This document shows positions 6,804 to 13,581 of a stretch of 30,056 nt of DNA, one piece after another. Numbering within the stretch: position 1 is the stretch's first letter; every line of letters starts with the position of its first letter. The position numbers were made by a program, and so were the translations under genes. The notes beneath the pieces are model-generated. The model did no database searches and was not told the origin of the DNA. It saw only the letters and a program-made list of their open reading frames with translations. The DNA is from a virus. Location: IMG/VR virus record IMGVR_UViG_3300009605_000084, positions 1-30,056 of that record, one strand, 5' to 3'.

Positions 6804-8339
6804 ATGGCTACTACTTATGGTACTGGTACAGCGTTGCAATTCAGCGATGACTCGCAGCGACAGGTACTGGAACTTGGAAGTAAAATTCACTATTACAATC
6901 CCGATGTAACACCGATTCTTTCAATCTTCGGAATGAAAAGCATGGTAACTCCCGTCCCTATTTTTGAGTGGATGGAAGATGAGTACATGATTAAGCGCGG
7001 TATCAAACAAGATGTGTATGATACTGGCGCTGATTCCGCGACTACTGCTATATCTGATACAGCATATGAAACAACTCAAGGCGCTAACAACGGCGCATCT
7101 ATCATTAATTTTGATAGACAGGCGCAGATGGAAGGCCTTGAAGCTGGCGCTGTGTATTCGGTTTCTTTTACAGAAACTTCAGGTACTACGGCAACACTGC
7201 CTTCAAATAACACTCATGTTTTGTGTGTAGCTGTTGGTCAAAATGTTGACTGTTCTACCACGAATCACAAAGCTGCTCAATTCGTTGGCTGTCATACAGG
7301 TACTGTTGGCAGTGATTCTGTTTGGTATATTGAAGCTAATGCTGATGGTGTTGACCTGTTTACAGGCGACTCCGATGCTTGGATCAATCTAACGTATGTT
7401 AACAATGCTGGCAGATTTTATGATGCCGGTACTGCGACTGCTTATTATGGTCATAACATATCACCGACAGGCGCTAATAGCGGTTTTGGACTTCATAACC
7501 TTGCGGATGCAGATTACTTCATCCAAGAGAATGGAGTATCTGGAATTGCTGAAGGTGCTGCGGTTGGTGTAGAAACGCGGAAAAAAGTTCGCAGACTAAA
7601 GAACTGTACACAGATATTCCGTGAACCCTACACTATTACCGGCACTGCTGATGCTTCAAAGCATTATGGCGGATCGGAACTGTCACGGCTACAGGCTCGG
7701 AAACTGGCGAAGATCAAGGTTGATTGCGAATATGCTCTTGTCTCTAATGGCGACTATTCGCTCGATGCTACCAGTGAAAATCCAAAACGAACCTTCGCAG
7801 GTTTCGGTATTGGAGGCTCTGCTGGCGCAGGATTTATCAAGACCAATGATGGTCGCGGTAACTCAAGTCTGCAGCTTAACTATTCGTCCGGAACGATGGA
7901 TAGCTTGGATAGTGTATGCGAATACATCTTCCACGACATGGTTGATGGTTCAATGCGCAAATCAGTGTTTGCATCAAATAAGTGGCTGAAGAAACTCGCC
8001 TCATTGGTTCGTATGGGTTCCAGTGCTGGCACTGGAGCGTTATCGTTCTATGATCTTGGCGATTCTTCACAGGCTGCGGGTATTCGTGTGCGCCGATTCG
8101 TTGGCGCAGTTGGTGAATTAGACTTTGTTCCTCACCCCCTCTTGAATGGTGCTTTGGAAGATTATGCTCTTGTGATTGACCCGGCGAACTTTAATGTTCG
8201 TCCGTTGGCAAGTCGTGATATGCAACTTCGCAGAGACATCGTTAAAGACGGACGTGATGGAAGAACTGATGAATGGATGATGGAGTTCGGCCCGGAAGTA
8301 CGGAACGAACAGACTCACGCTATTATGAAGTTAGTCTAA
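6804..8339 (+). CDS. Major capsid protein
   Basis: A 511-aa protein two bases after the scaffold stop, with AAAGGAAA upstream. It forms the icosahedral shell. Sequence signs of a HK97-fold coat protein of the DUF5309/SU10-like type are the early VPIFEWMEDEY segment (about residues 51-61), the central FREPYTITGTADAS and RLQARKLAKIKVDCEYAL helix, RKSVFASNKWLKKL, and the end with EDYALVIDPANFNVRP and a charged DGRDGRTDEWMMEFG segment. An Ala/Gly/Thr-rich stretch at about residues 105-240 looks like an inserted surface domain. The coat call is firm from context; the subfamily is my recognition only. Confidence 0.88.
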   Translation: MATTYGTGTALQFSDDSQRQVLELGSKIHYYNPDVTPILSIFGMKSMVTPVPIFEWMEDEYMIKRGIKQDVYDTGADSATTAISDTAYETTQGANNGASIINFDRQAQMEGLEAGAVYSVSFTETSGTTATLPSNNTHVLCVAVGQNVDCSTTNHKAAQFVGCHTGTVGSDSVWYIEANADGVDLFTGDSDAWINLTYVNNAGRFYDAGTATAYYGHNISPTGANSGFGLHNLADADYFIQENGVSGIAEGAAVGVETRKKVRRLKNCTQIFREPYTITGTADASKHYGGSELSRLQARKLAKIKVDCEYALVSNGDYSLDATSENPKRTFAGFGIGGSAGAGFIKTNDGRGNSSLQLNYSSGTMDSLDSVCEYIFHDMVDGSMRKSVFASNKWLKKLASLVRMGSSAGTGALSFYDLGDSSQAAGIRVRRFVGAVGELDFVPHPLLNGALEDYALVIDPANFNVRPLASRDMQLRRDIVKDGRDGRTDEWMMEFGPEVRNEQTHAIMKLV

Positions 8340-8362
8340 TTGCTTTTTAGTTAAACTGTTTG

Positions 8363-8382
8363 GGGGACGGTTTTCCGTCCCC
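8363..8382 (+). terminator. Stem-loop after the capsid gene (attenuator or RNA stabiliser)
   Basis: GGGGACGG (8363-8370), loop TTTT, CCGTCCCC (8375-8382): a perfect 8-bp GC-rich stem. It is followed by TGAACAACAAAG with no T-tract, and the genes continue in the same direction. It is therefore more likely a partial terminator or a 3' stabiliser of capsid mRNA than a full stop. Confidence 0.55.
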
Positions 8383-8405
8383 TGAACAACAAAGAAGGAA
8401 AAGAT

Positions 8406-8504
8406 ATGCCTAAAGTTGGCGGAAAAAAATATGCTTACACCAAAAAAGGTAAAGCAGCCGCAAAACGCGCAAGAAAGCGTTTGCGTAAAAAGAAAAAGAA
8501 ATAA
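8406..8504 (+). CDS. 32-aa Lys/Arg-rich miniprotein
   Basis: A complete small gene between the capsid hairpin and the connector. AGAAGGAA lies seven bases before the ATG. The product is MPKVGGKKYAYTKKGKAAAK followed by RARKRLRKKKKK, over half Lys plus Arg. Such a peptide should bind nucleic acid, or the acidic inside of a capsid. The stop overlaps the next start as TAATG. Candidates are an internal capsid DNA-condensing peptide or a cement peptide. No family is recognised, but similar tiny basic genes beside coat genes are known in phages. Confidence 0.7.
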   Translation: MPKVGGKKYAYTKKGKAAAKRARKRLRKKKKK

Positions 8505-8620
8505 TGGCTGATACAACATACGGAACTGGAGCAACCGGTTTTTCTGACGGACAGCCAAGGATTGTCAGTTCATTACAGCGCATGAAAAAGAAACGCAAGA
8601 AAAGAAAAAAGAAACAATGA
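8504..8620 (+). CDS. 38-aa miniprotein with capsid-like N-terminus and basic tail
   Basis: Thirty-eight codons coupled to both neighbours (TAATG before, ATGA after). The N-terminal half, MADTTYGTGATGFSDGQPR, resembles the first residues of the major capsid protein (MATTYGTGTALQFSDDSQRQ): both have TTYGTG, then F-S-D and Q-R/Q-P-R. The C-terminal half is RMKKKRKKRKKKQ. The codons differ between the two genes, so this is not a recent copy. The capsid N-terminal arm commonly contacts neighbouring subunits or scaffold, so a mimic with a basic tail could dock in the shell and hold DNA. That role is inference. Confidence 0.7.
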   Translation: MADTTYGTGATGFSDGQPRIVSSLQRMKKKRKKRKKKQ

Positions 8621-9513
8621 GATACAGAGAAGCATACGAATTGATTGATGCCGCAGTTGGTAAGTCAGAGATCGGCTATCCGGTTACGGAAACGCTAAAA
8701 GCGATGTTTTTTGATCAGGAAGTGGAGAATGTTGGATTGCGTTTGGTGAAAAAATCAATCCGTGTAAGTTTTTCAGTTTCGGGGAAAGAGTATGTATTGA
8801 CCGATGAAAAGCGGTCTAACAAGATTTATAAAGTTGAACTGGAAGATAGTACCGGGTCAACAAGAGCAGTGCCTTATATTGACGATAGTGTTATGTATTT
8901 TAGCACGGATGAGGATACGATCTCAAATATTGGCTATACATTGAGAACGGATGCAACATCAGGAAGCCTTACAGCAGGAACAAGAGCCAATCCATGCTCG
9001 ATCACATCTGCATCGCACGGACTTGACTCCGGTGATTATGTAATATTCAGTGAAGTGGTTGGCCTTGATCTAACTGCAACAAGCGTAAATGCGCTTAATG
9101 GTAAAAGGCTTGCAGTTACAGTAACGGATGCAAATACTTTCACTGTAGCAGTAGATACCAGTTCAGGTTATGGCGCTAATGGAACAGCTGGAAAATGGCA
9201 GGAGGATACATTAAAAATTGTCTTTAACAAAACCCCATCTTCAGACAGTTCTAATGTCAGGGTTTTTTATTATGCAAGACCGGAGCCGAAAGCTGATAAT
9301 ACCAGCCGGATTGATTTGCCTGCACAGCTCATACCTGCAGCAATACACCGAGCCGTTGCGCAAATTGTTAATCTTGACGGAAATTTACAATTAGGATCAG
9401 GGCATCGTGGATTGGCAAAGGCGCTGGAAGATGAATATATGGGTACAGACAGGGCAAGAGAAGCGATGCCCGATCTTGTCCCGCAACCACTACAAGATTT
9501 TGTTAGTAAATAA
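8617..9513 (+). CDS. Head-tail connector (adaptor-like) with FCCH-type insert
   Basis: A 298-aa protein. The first ~100 residues (REAYELIDAAVG, ETLKAMFFDQEVENV) and the last ~80 (IDLPAQLIPAAIHRAVAQIV, GLAKALEDEYMG) look like one helical adaptor fold of the kind that sits under the portal. Between them, residues about 125-194 form a beta module with the pattern seen in FCCH-like domains of phage virion proteins: SITSASHGLDSGD, then ALNGKRLAVTVTDANTFTV, then GYGANGTAGKW. The same module type recurs in the 1050-aa protein downstream. The start overlaps the miniprotein stop (ATGA). Connector assignment rests on position and shape. Confidence 0.65.
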   Translation: MRYREAYELIDAAVGKSEIGYPVTETLKAMFFDQEVENVGLRLVKKSIRVSFSVSGKEYVLTDEKRSNKIYKVELEDSTGSTRAVPYIDDSVMYFSTDEDTISNIGYTLRTDATSGSLTAGTRANPCSITSASHGLDSGDYVIFSEVVGLDLTATSVNALNGKRLAVTVTDANTFTVAVDTSSGYGANGTAGKWQEDTLKIVFNKTPSSDSSNVRVFYYARPEPKADNTSRIDLPAQLIPAAIHRAVAQIVNLDGNLQLGSGHRGLAKALEDEYMGTDRAREAMPDLVPQPLQDFVSK

Positions 9514-9528
9514 TAATAGGAGAAAATA

Positions 9529-10041
9529 ATGGCAAACTTAAATAAACCAACATTTGCAGTGTCAGTAACACCTGCTGTACTTGTCGAGGAAACCGATAAC
9601 GCAGTTCCTGCCCATACTGTTATACATGAAAGTGTACGAAAATCTTTAGGTGGGAGCGGTGAAGTAACAGGAGATGATTCCATATTAGATGATACGAATA
9701 ATGATGGAAGCACCAATGGCAGTTGGAATGAAGGAGTTAATACTGCTGTAACATCAAATGGCTCTATTATAGCTTTTGATACTTCTACAGATTTACTTTT
9801 TATTAAACATACAGGGCTTCTATTTGGAACTACAGATGCATCTTCGGCATCACACACTGTAAAGGTGGCAATTGATGGTTCTGCTACTTCAGGAGTAACT
9901 GGCGATGGTGTAATAATAGCTGAACTTAAAAATGGAGAAGCTATTGTTCTGCCAAGACCAGGGATAGCAGGTGCATATATATTCGTTACTGGTTCCGGAA
10001 GCAATCATGTTGGAGTAGAAACTTTAATAGTAGGAACGTAA
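9529..10041 (+). CDS. 170-aa beta-rich virion protein, paralog A
   Basis: Starts with AGGAGA eight bases upstream after a 15-bp gap. The N-terminus carries SVRKSLGGSGEVTG. The C-terminal ~90 residues run through DLLFIKHTG, HTVKVAIDGS, ELKNGEAIVLP and HVGVETLIVG. The same order of elements (a strand ending K-x-T/S-G, a V/I-rich strand with D/E-G-G/S, a G-E/S-A/V turn, a closing strand) recurs in the 127-aa and 183-aa proteins after the fibrous gene. These look like small beta-sandwich head-decoration, tail or fibre-associated proteins. Family not recognised. Confidence 0.6.
   Translation: MANLNKPTFAVSVTPAVLVEETDNAVPAHTVIHESVRKSLGGSGEVTGDDSILDDTNNDGSTNGSWNEGVNTAVTSNGSIIAFDTSTDLLFIKHTGLLFGTTDASSASHTVKVAIDGSATSGVTGDGVIIAELKNGEAIVLPRPGIAGAYIFVTGSGSNHVGVETLIVGT
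9649..9669 (+). repeat. 21-bp exact repeat, copy 1
   Basis: These 21 bases, beginning GGTGGGAGCGGTGAAG, occur again at 15031-15051 in a different gene, in the same reading frame, encoding GGSGEVT both times. Confidence 0.8.
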
Positions 10042-12645
10042 ATGGCTGATTTTCAGACGAGAGTCGAGGATTTGATTGGATCAGTTGGCGACACCCAGCT
10101 GATCACCGACAGTTTAACAGATGCAGCGGCTGAAATAATTACACAGCTGCCGAAAGAATGTCTGTGGGTGGTTACAGCAAATAGCGGTGATGTAACATCC
10201 AATGGCTATACCCTTGAAAATTGTGTTGTGATGAATGTTGTGAGGGAAAATGGAACTGGCGGTGAATATGAAGCCTGTAAAGAGGTTCCCATGTCTTTTG
10301 ATCGCAGAGCGCAGGATGTGAACAGTATGTGGTATCCATCCACTTCGGAACCGGTGTTCTTGATTAAAAATGCAAAAGTGTATGTATATCCAACTCCGGG
10401 ATCAGACCCAAACGCATTTCAGGTTGATTATGTTAAAAACCCAGCTGTGGCTTTTGGTGATACTGCAATAACAGCGTTTCCGGATGAATATGAATATCTT
10501 GTGGTTATTGGCGGTACGGTAAAGTGCCTGCAAAGATTGATGAACGCTAATATTGTATCTGTATCAGCGACAGTCCCATCAGCACCTTCTCTTGCCCCTG
10601 TATCATATTCAAGCCAATCTCTTACTTTAACTGATTTAACAGTAACAGCGGTTCCTCCTGATGTGCCTACTGCCCCGGCATTTAGTTCACCGGGAGTCGC
10701 ATCTTCTTCTATTTCTTTTAGTACAACTGCACCAGTATATACTGCACCAACATCAGCAATATCTCTTGTGGCTTTTAGTTCTTACACAAGTGGTCTATCT
10801 GAATCTGATCCGGGCGTACTATCAATATCATCTGTAAGTCCAGCCGTTCCGGCTGAACCAGTAATAAGTTCACCCGGTGTTGGTTCATCAACAATATCAT
10901 TCACTACCCCTGCGCCTTTATACGTCAGTCCAGCTGACCCCGGAGTGTTTTCAATTTCTGCGGTAGCGCCAGCACCACCGGCAAGCCCAACAATATCGTA
11001 TGGTACCGCTTCAGTAGGTGATGCAGTATCTTCCGCTCAAGATTCGATAATTTCGGCACAAGATGCTGTATCAGGTGCGGTAGATTCTATAACAGGCGCT
11101 GTTGATGGATATACTGGTGAAACAGACACAGCAATGAGTGGTTTTGCTTCAGGGTCAACTGATTCTGCTTATACAAAACCAATAATTACTGATAACGCAG
11201 GTGCAGCTGGAAGCCTTACCGCCTTACTTTCAGCAGGCGTTCCCGGCGATGAAACTGATCAGCTTCAGTTTGATACATGGTGGGAAATACTTTCAGATTA
11301 TATTGAAGATGATGAAGATGTTGAACTCGCACAAGCCCAAATGCAGAAGATCAGGACATATATTGATGCGTTTCAGGCAGAGGTGCAAAGTGCGTCAGCT
11401 CTTATGCAGTCAACGATTGAAGATGCAAGACAATCAACGCAGGCTTCTATAGCAACACACCAAGCAGATACAAGTATAAAGAGCGCTGGTATGAGTAGTT
11501 TAACAAGCGCTCAAGTAGCAAAGATGCAACAATCTACTTCTGCTTCAATAGCCAAGATGCGGGAATCAACAGGCGCTTCGGTATCTAAAATGCAACAATC
11601 TACTGCTGCCGCCACATCAAAAATGCAACTGTCCACACAAGCATCTATTGAGAAAATGCGTCAATCAACCAGTGTTAATATTCAGAACGCCGCCAAGACA
11701 CTTGAAGCGCTTGTGCAAGACTACACACAGGAAATTAGTAAATATCGTGCTGATGTTGACAGATTCCAAGCTGAAGTACAAAAAGGAGTACAGGAATATC
11801 AACAAAAACTGGCACATTATCAGTTACTTCAGCAAGATTCATTGCAGGAGTTTAACAAGCAAAATGCTATTTATCAGGCTGAACTGCAAAAGGCGATCCA
11901 ACAGGCTCAAATAAACGCGAATGAGCTTATCAAGGAAGGTGACTTAACACAGCAAGCTGCTATACAGGATTATGTACAAACATTAAACCGGTTTTCAGAA
12001 GATGTTAGCAGACATCAGGCTGATGTAAACAAAGAAGTTCAGGCCTATCAGCAAAATGTAGCTAAATATCAAGCTGAATTAAATGTTGCTTCTCAAAATT
12101 GGGCGGGTGAACAGGTGCAGGAGATACAACAGTATCAAGCGCACCAGCAAGACTCATTACAGGAATTTAATGAGGATAATGCCTTATATCAGGCCGAGCT
12201 ACAAAAAGCTATTCAGCAAGCGCAGATAAATGCTAATGAATATATTAAAGAAGGTGATTTGACCTTACAGGCGGCGATACAGGATTATGTTTATACGCTG
12301 AACCGCTATTCGGAAGAAGTGAAAGAGTATCAGGCGGAAGTCAACAAAGAGGTTCAAGAGAAACAGACCAATGATAATGCAAATTTGAGTAAATATCAAA
12401 ATGATATTCAAAATGAAGTACAGCAATCGCAGGCTGCGTTGAATGATAATAATAATCAACTGGCTAAATATACTGCGGAATTACAGTCTTATCAGGCTGA
12501 AGTAGCCAAGGAGATACAGGAAAACACCTTAAAGTTCCAGCAGTATCAGCGTCAGTATGATCAATTAAGGGCTGAATACGAACGAGGATTAAAGGTTCTG
12601 CCGATGCGCTTTGTTCAATATCAGGAACGGGTGGCTCAAAGCTAA
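10042..12645 (+). CDS. 867-aa fibrous virion protein: adaptor-like head, Pro/Ser repeats, coiled coil
   Basis: Residues 1-170 look like a folded adaptor-type domain (SLTDAAAEIITQLPKE at the start, FPDEYEYLVVIGGTVKCLQ at the end). Residues about 172-330 are Pro/Ser/Ala-rich with a repeated block around SSPGV-x-SS-x-ISF-x-T. Residues 487-552 are six 11-residue repeats with the core S-x-x-KM-x-x-ST. The rest is a very Gln-rich coiled coil with a 105-residue tandem duplication (blocks at residues 597 and 702). The gene follows directly on the previous stop (TAAATG). An elongated tail or head fibre anchored to the portal or connector is the likely role. The N-terminal assignment is tentative. Confidence 0.65.
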   Translation: MADFQTRVEDLIGSVGDTQLITDSLTDAAAEIITQLPKECLWVVTANSGDVTSNGYTLENCVVMNVVRENGTGGEYEACKEVPMSFDRRAQDVNSMWYPSTSEPVFLIKNAKVYVYPTPGSDPNAFQVDYVKNPAVAFGDTAITAFPDEYEYLVVIGGTVKCLQRLMNANIVSVSATVPSAPSLAPVSYSSQSLTLTDLTVTAVPPDVPTAPAFSSPGVASSSISFSTTAPVYTAPTSAISLVAFSSYTSGLSESDPGVLSISSVSPAVPAEPVISSPGVGSSTISFTTPAPLYVSPADPGVFSISAVAPAPPASPTISYGTASVGDAVSSAQDSIISAQDAVSGAVDSITGAVDGYTGETDTAMSGFASGSTDSAYTKPIITDNAGAAGSLTALLSAGVPGDETDQLQFDTWWEILSDYIEDDEDVELAQAQMQKIRTYIDAFQAEVQSASALMQSTIEDARQSTQASIATHQADTSIKSAGMSSLTSAQVAKMQQSTSASIAKMRESTGASVSKMQQSTAAATSKMQLSTQASIEKMRQSTSVNIQNAAKTLEALVQDYTQEISKYRADVDRFQAEVQKGVQEYQQKLAHYQLLQQDSLQEFNKQNAIYQAELQKAIQQAQINANELIKEGDLTQQAAIQDYVQTLNRFSEDVSRHQADVNKEVQAYQQNVAKYQAELNVASQNWAGEQVQEIQQYQAHQQDSLQEFNEDNALYQAELQKAIQQAQINANEYIKEGDLTLQAAIQDYVYTLNRYSEEVKEYQAEVNKEVQEKQTNDNANLSKYQNDIQNEVQQSQAALNDNNNQLAKYTAELQSYQAEVAKEIQENTLKFQQYQRQYDQLRAEYERGLKVLPMRFVQYQERVAQS
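11500..11697 (+). repeat. Six tandem 33-bp (11-residue) repeats
   Basis: Units begin at 11500, 11533, 11566, 11599, 11632 and 11665. Typical units are STSASIAKMRE, STGASVSKMQQ and STQASIEKMRQ; the last, STSVNIQNAAK, has decayed. An 11-residue period is the hendecad, which gives a straight or slightly right-handed coiled coil. Confidence 0.85.
11830..12006 (+). repeat. 105-residue tandem duplication, unit 1 core
   Basis: A 59-residue core starting QQDSLQEFN and running through KAIQQAQINANE and IKEGDLT. It recurs 315 bp later with 51 of 59 residues identical by my alignment, although many codons differ. Confidence 0.85.
12145..12321 (+). repeat. 105-residue tandem duplication, unit 2 core
   Basis: Second copy of the QQDSLQEFN core. 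Changes are mostly conservative (F to Y, D to E, I to L), suggesting selection on the protein after an old duplication. Confidence 0.85.
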
Positions 12646-13028
12646 TGGCAACGAATGATGTTACTGTAACATTTAGAAACTTTTGTGTACCACAGGAAAA
12701 GGACTCTACAGGCGCAAGATGGTACCTTGACAGCGATTGCGGACGTAAACTGTCAGGTAGTGCCGTGTTGGCTGGAGAAATGGGCAATACGGTCAATTTT
12801 GTTGATTCTACAACAAGTTTACCAGTAGACCTTCAGGCCGGGTTTGATTTTTTTTATTTAAAATGTATATCAGGCGATGATATAAAACTGTCGCTTGACG
12901 GTGGCAGTAATTATTTGGTTTCTTTATCCTCTGGTGAGGCGTTTGCATCTTATGTAGACAGTTCGGCGGCAGATATTAAGTTCGATAGCACCGGCTCTTC
13001 AAAAGCACAATATTTAACGATAACATAA
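12645..13028 (+). CDS. 127-aa beta-rich virion protein, paralog B
   Basis: Coupled to the fibrous gene by TAATG, with no Shine-Dalgarno in the preceding bases. Its core (FDFFYLKCISGDDIKLSLDGG, beginning at about residue 67) is followed by SLSSGEAFASYV and a closing strand. This has the same layout as paralogs A (9529) and C (13028). It has only three Cys, and no signal peptide. Probably a small structural beta-sandwich attached to the tail or head. Function not known. Confidence 0.6.
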   Translation: MATNDVTVTFRNFCVPQEKDSTGARWYLDSDCGRKLSGSAVLAGEMGNTVNFVDSTTSLPVDLQAGFDFFYLKCISGDDIKLSLDGGSNYLVSLSSGEAFASYVDSSAADIKFDSTGSSKAQYLTIT

Positions 13029-13579
13029 TGGCTAACGACAGAAAAATACAATTTGCTACACAGGTGATCCCAAAGATTGAGGCCCAACAAGCGGCAACTA
13101 CTGGTAGTCTTGAAGAATATGATATTTCCAAAGCTGCCTATCAATATAACAAAACACATACAAGCGTTAATAAAACTCTTGGTGGAAATGGATATATTGA
13201 TGTGAACAGTACCCAATGGGGAGATGCTTGGACTTCTATGGCGGGGATTCATCAAGAATGGGAAGATTTTGATGAGGTTTGGAATACTACGGCTTCGGAT
13301 TGGGACACAGGAAGTGGTGATGTTGCTATTTCCAGTGCAGTCGTTCAGTTGTCAAGCGATTCCAGTACAATGGCTTTTTGCTATATTAAAAATACCGGCA
13401 GTAATGCTGTTAAAATAACGCTGGAGTATGGTGCTGGATCACCAACATATCCTTTTAAACTGCCAGCCGCAGGAAGCGTTCAATTTAAGGGTTATAGTAC
13501 AAATCTTGCGATAAACAAGATTGGAGTTGTCAGGGTGTCCTCTGACTCAACAATTGAATATGTAATTGCGAAGGCCTGA
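13028..13579 (+). CDS. 183-aa beta-rich virion protein, paralog C
   Basis: TAATG-coupled to paralog B, with no Shine-Dalgarno. The N-terminal half has HTSVNKTLGGNGYIDV, which parallels SVRKSLGGSGEV of paralog A. The C-terminal half reads MAFCYIKNTGSNAVKITLEYG, then KLPAAGSVQFKG and a final strand, matching the layout of A and B. It may be the full version of a two-part protein of which B keeps only the second part. The family is not recognised. A role as a tail or fibre accessory is inferred from position before the hub gene. Confidence 0.6.
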   Translation: MANDRKIQFATQVIPKIEAQQAATTGSLEEYDISKAAYQYNKTHTSVNKTLGGNGYIDVNSTQWGDAWTSMAGIHQEWEDFDEVWNTTASDWDTGSGDVAISSAVVQLSSDSSTMAFCYIKNTGSNAVKITLEYGAGSPTYPFKLPAAGSVQFKGYSTNLAINKIGVVRVSSDSTIEYVIAKA

Positions 13580-13581
13580 TT

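Noticed and set aside
8363-8382. Full Rho-independent terminator
   Set aside because: No T-tract follows, and closely coupled genes continue immediately downstream in the same direction. Kept as an attenuator or stabiliser.
9270-10004. Minus-strand 244-codon frame
   Set aside because: Lies opposite the connector and 170-aa genes, which have good starts and phage-like sequence. Its Ser/Thr/Val-rich product is a reverse-frame shadow.
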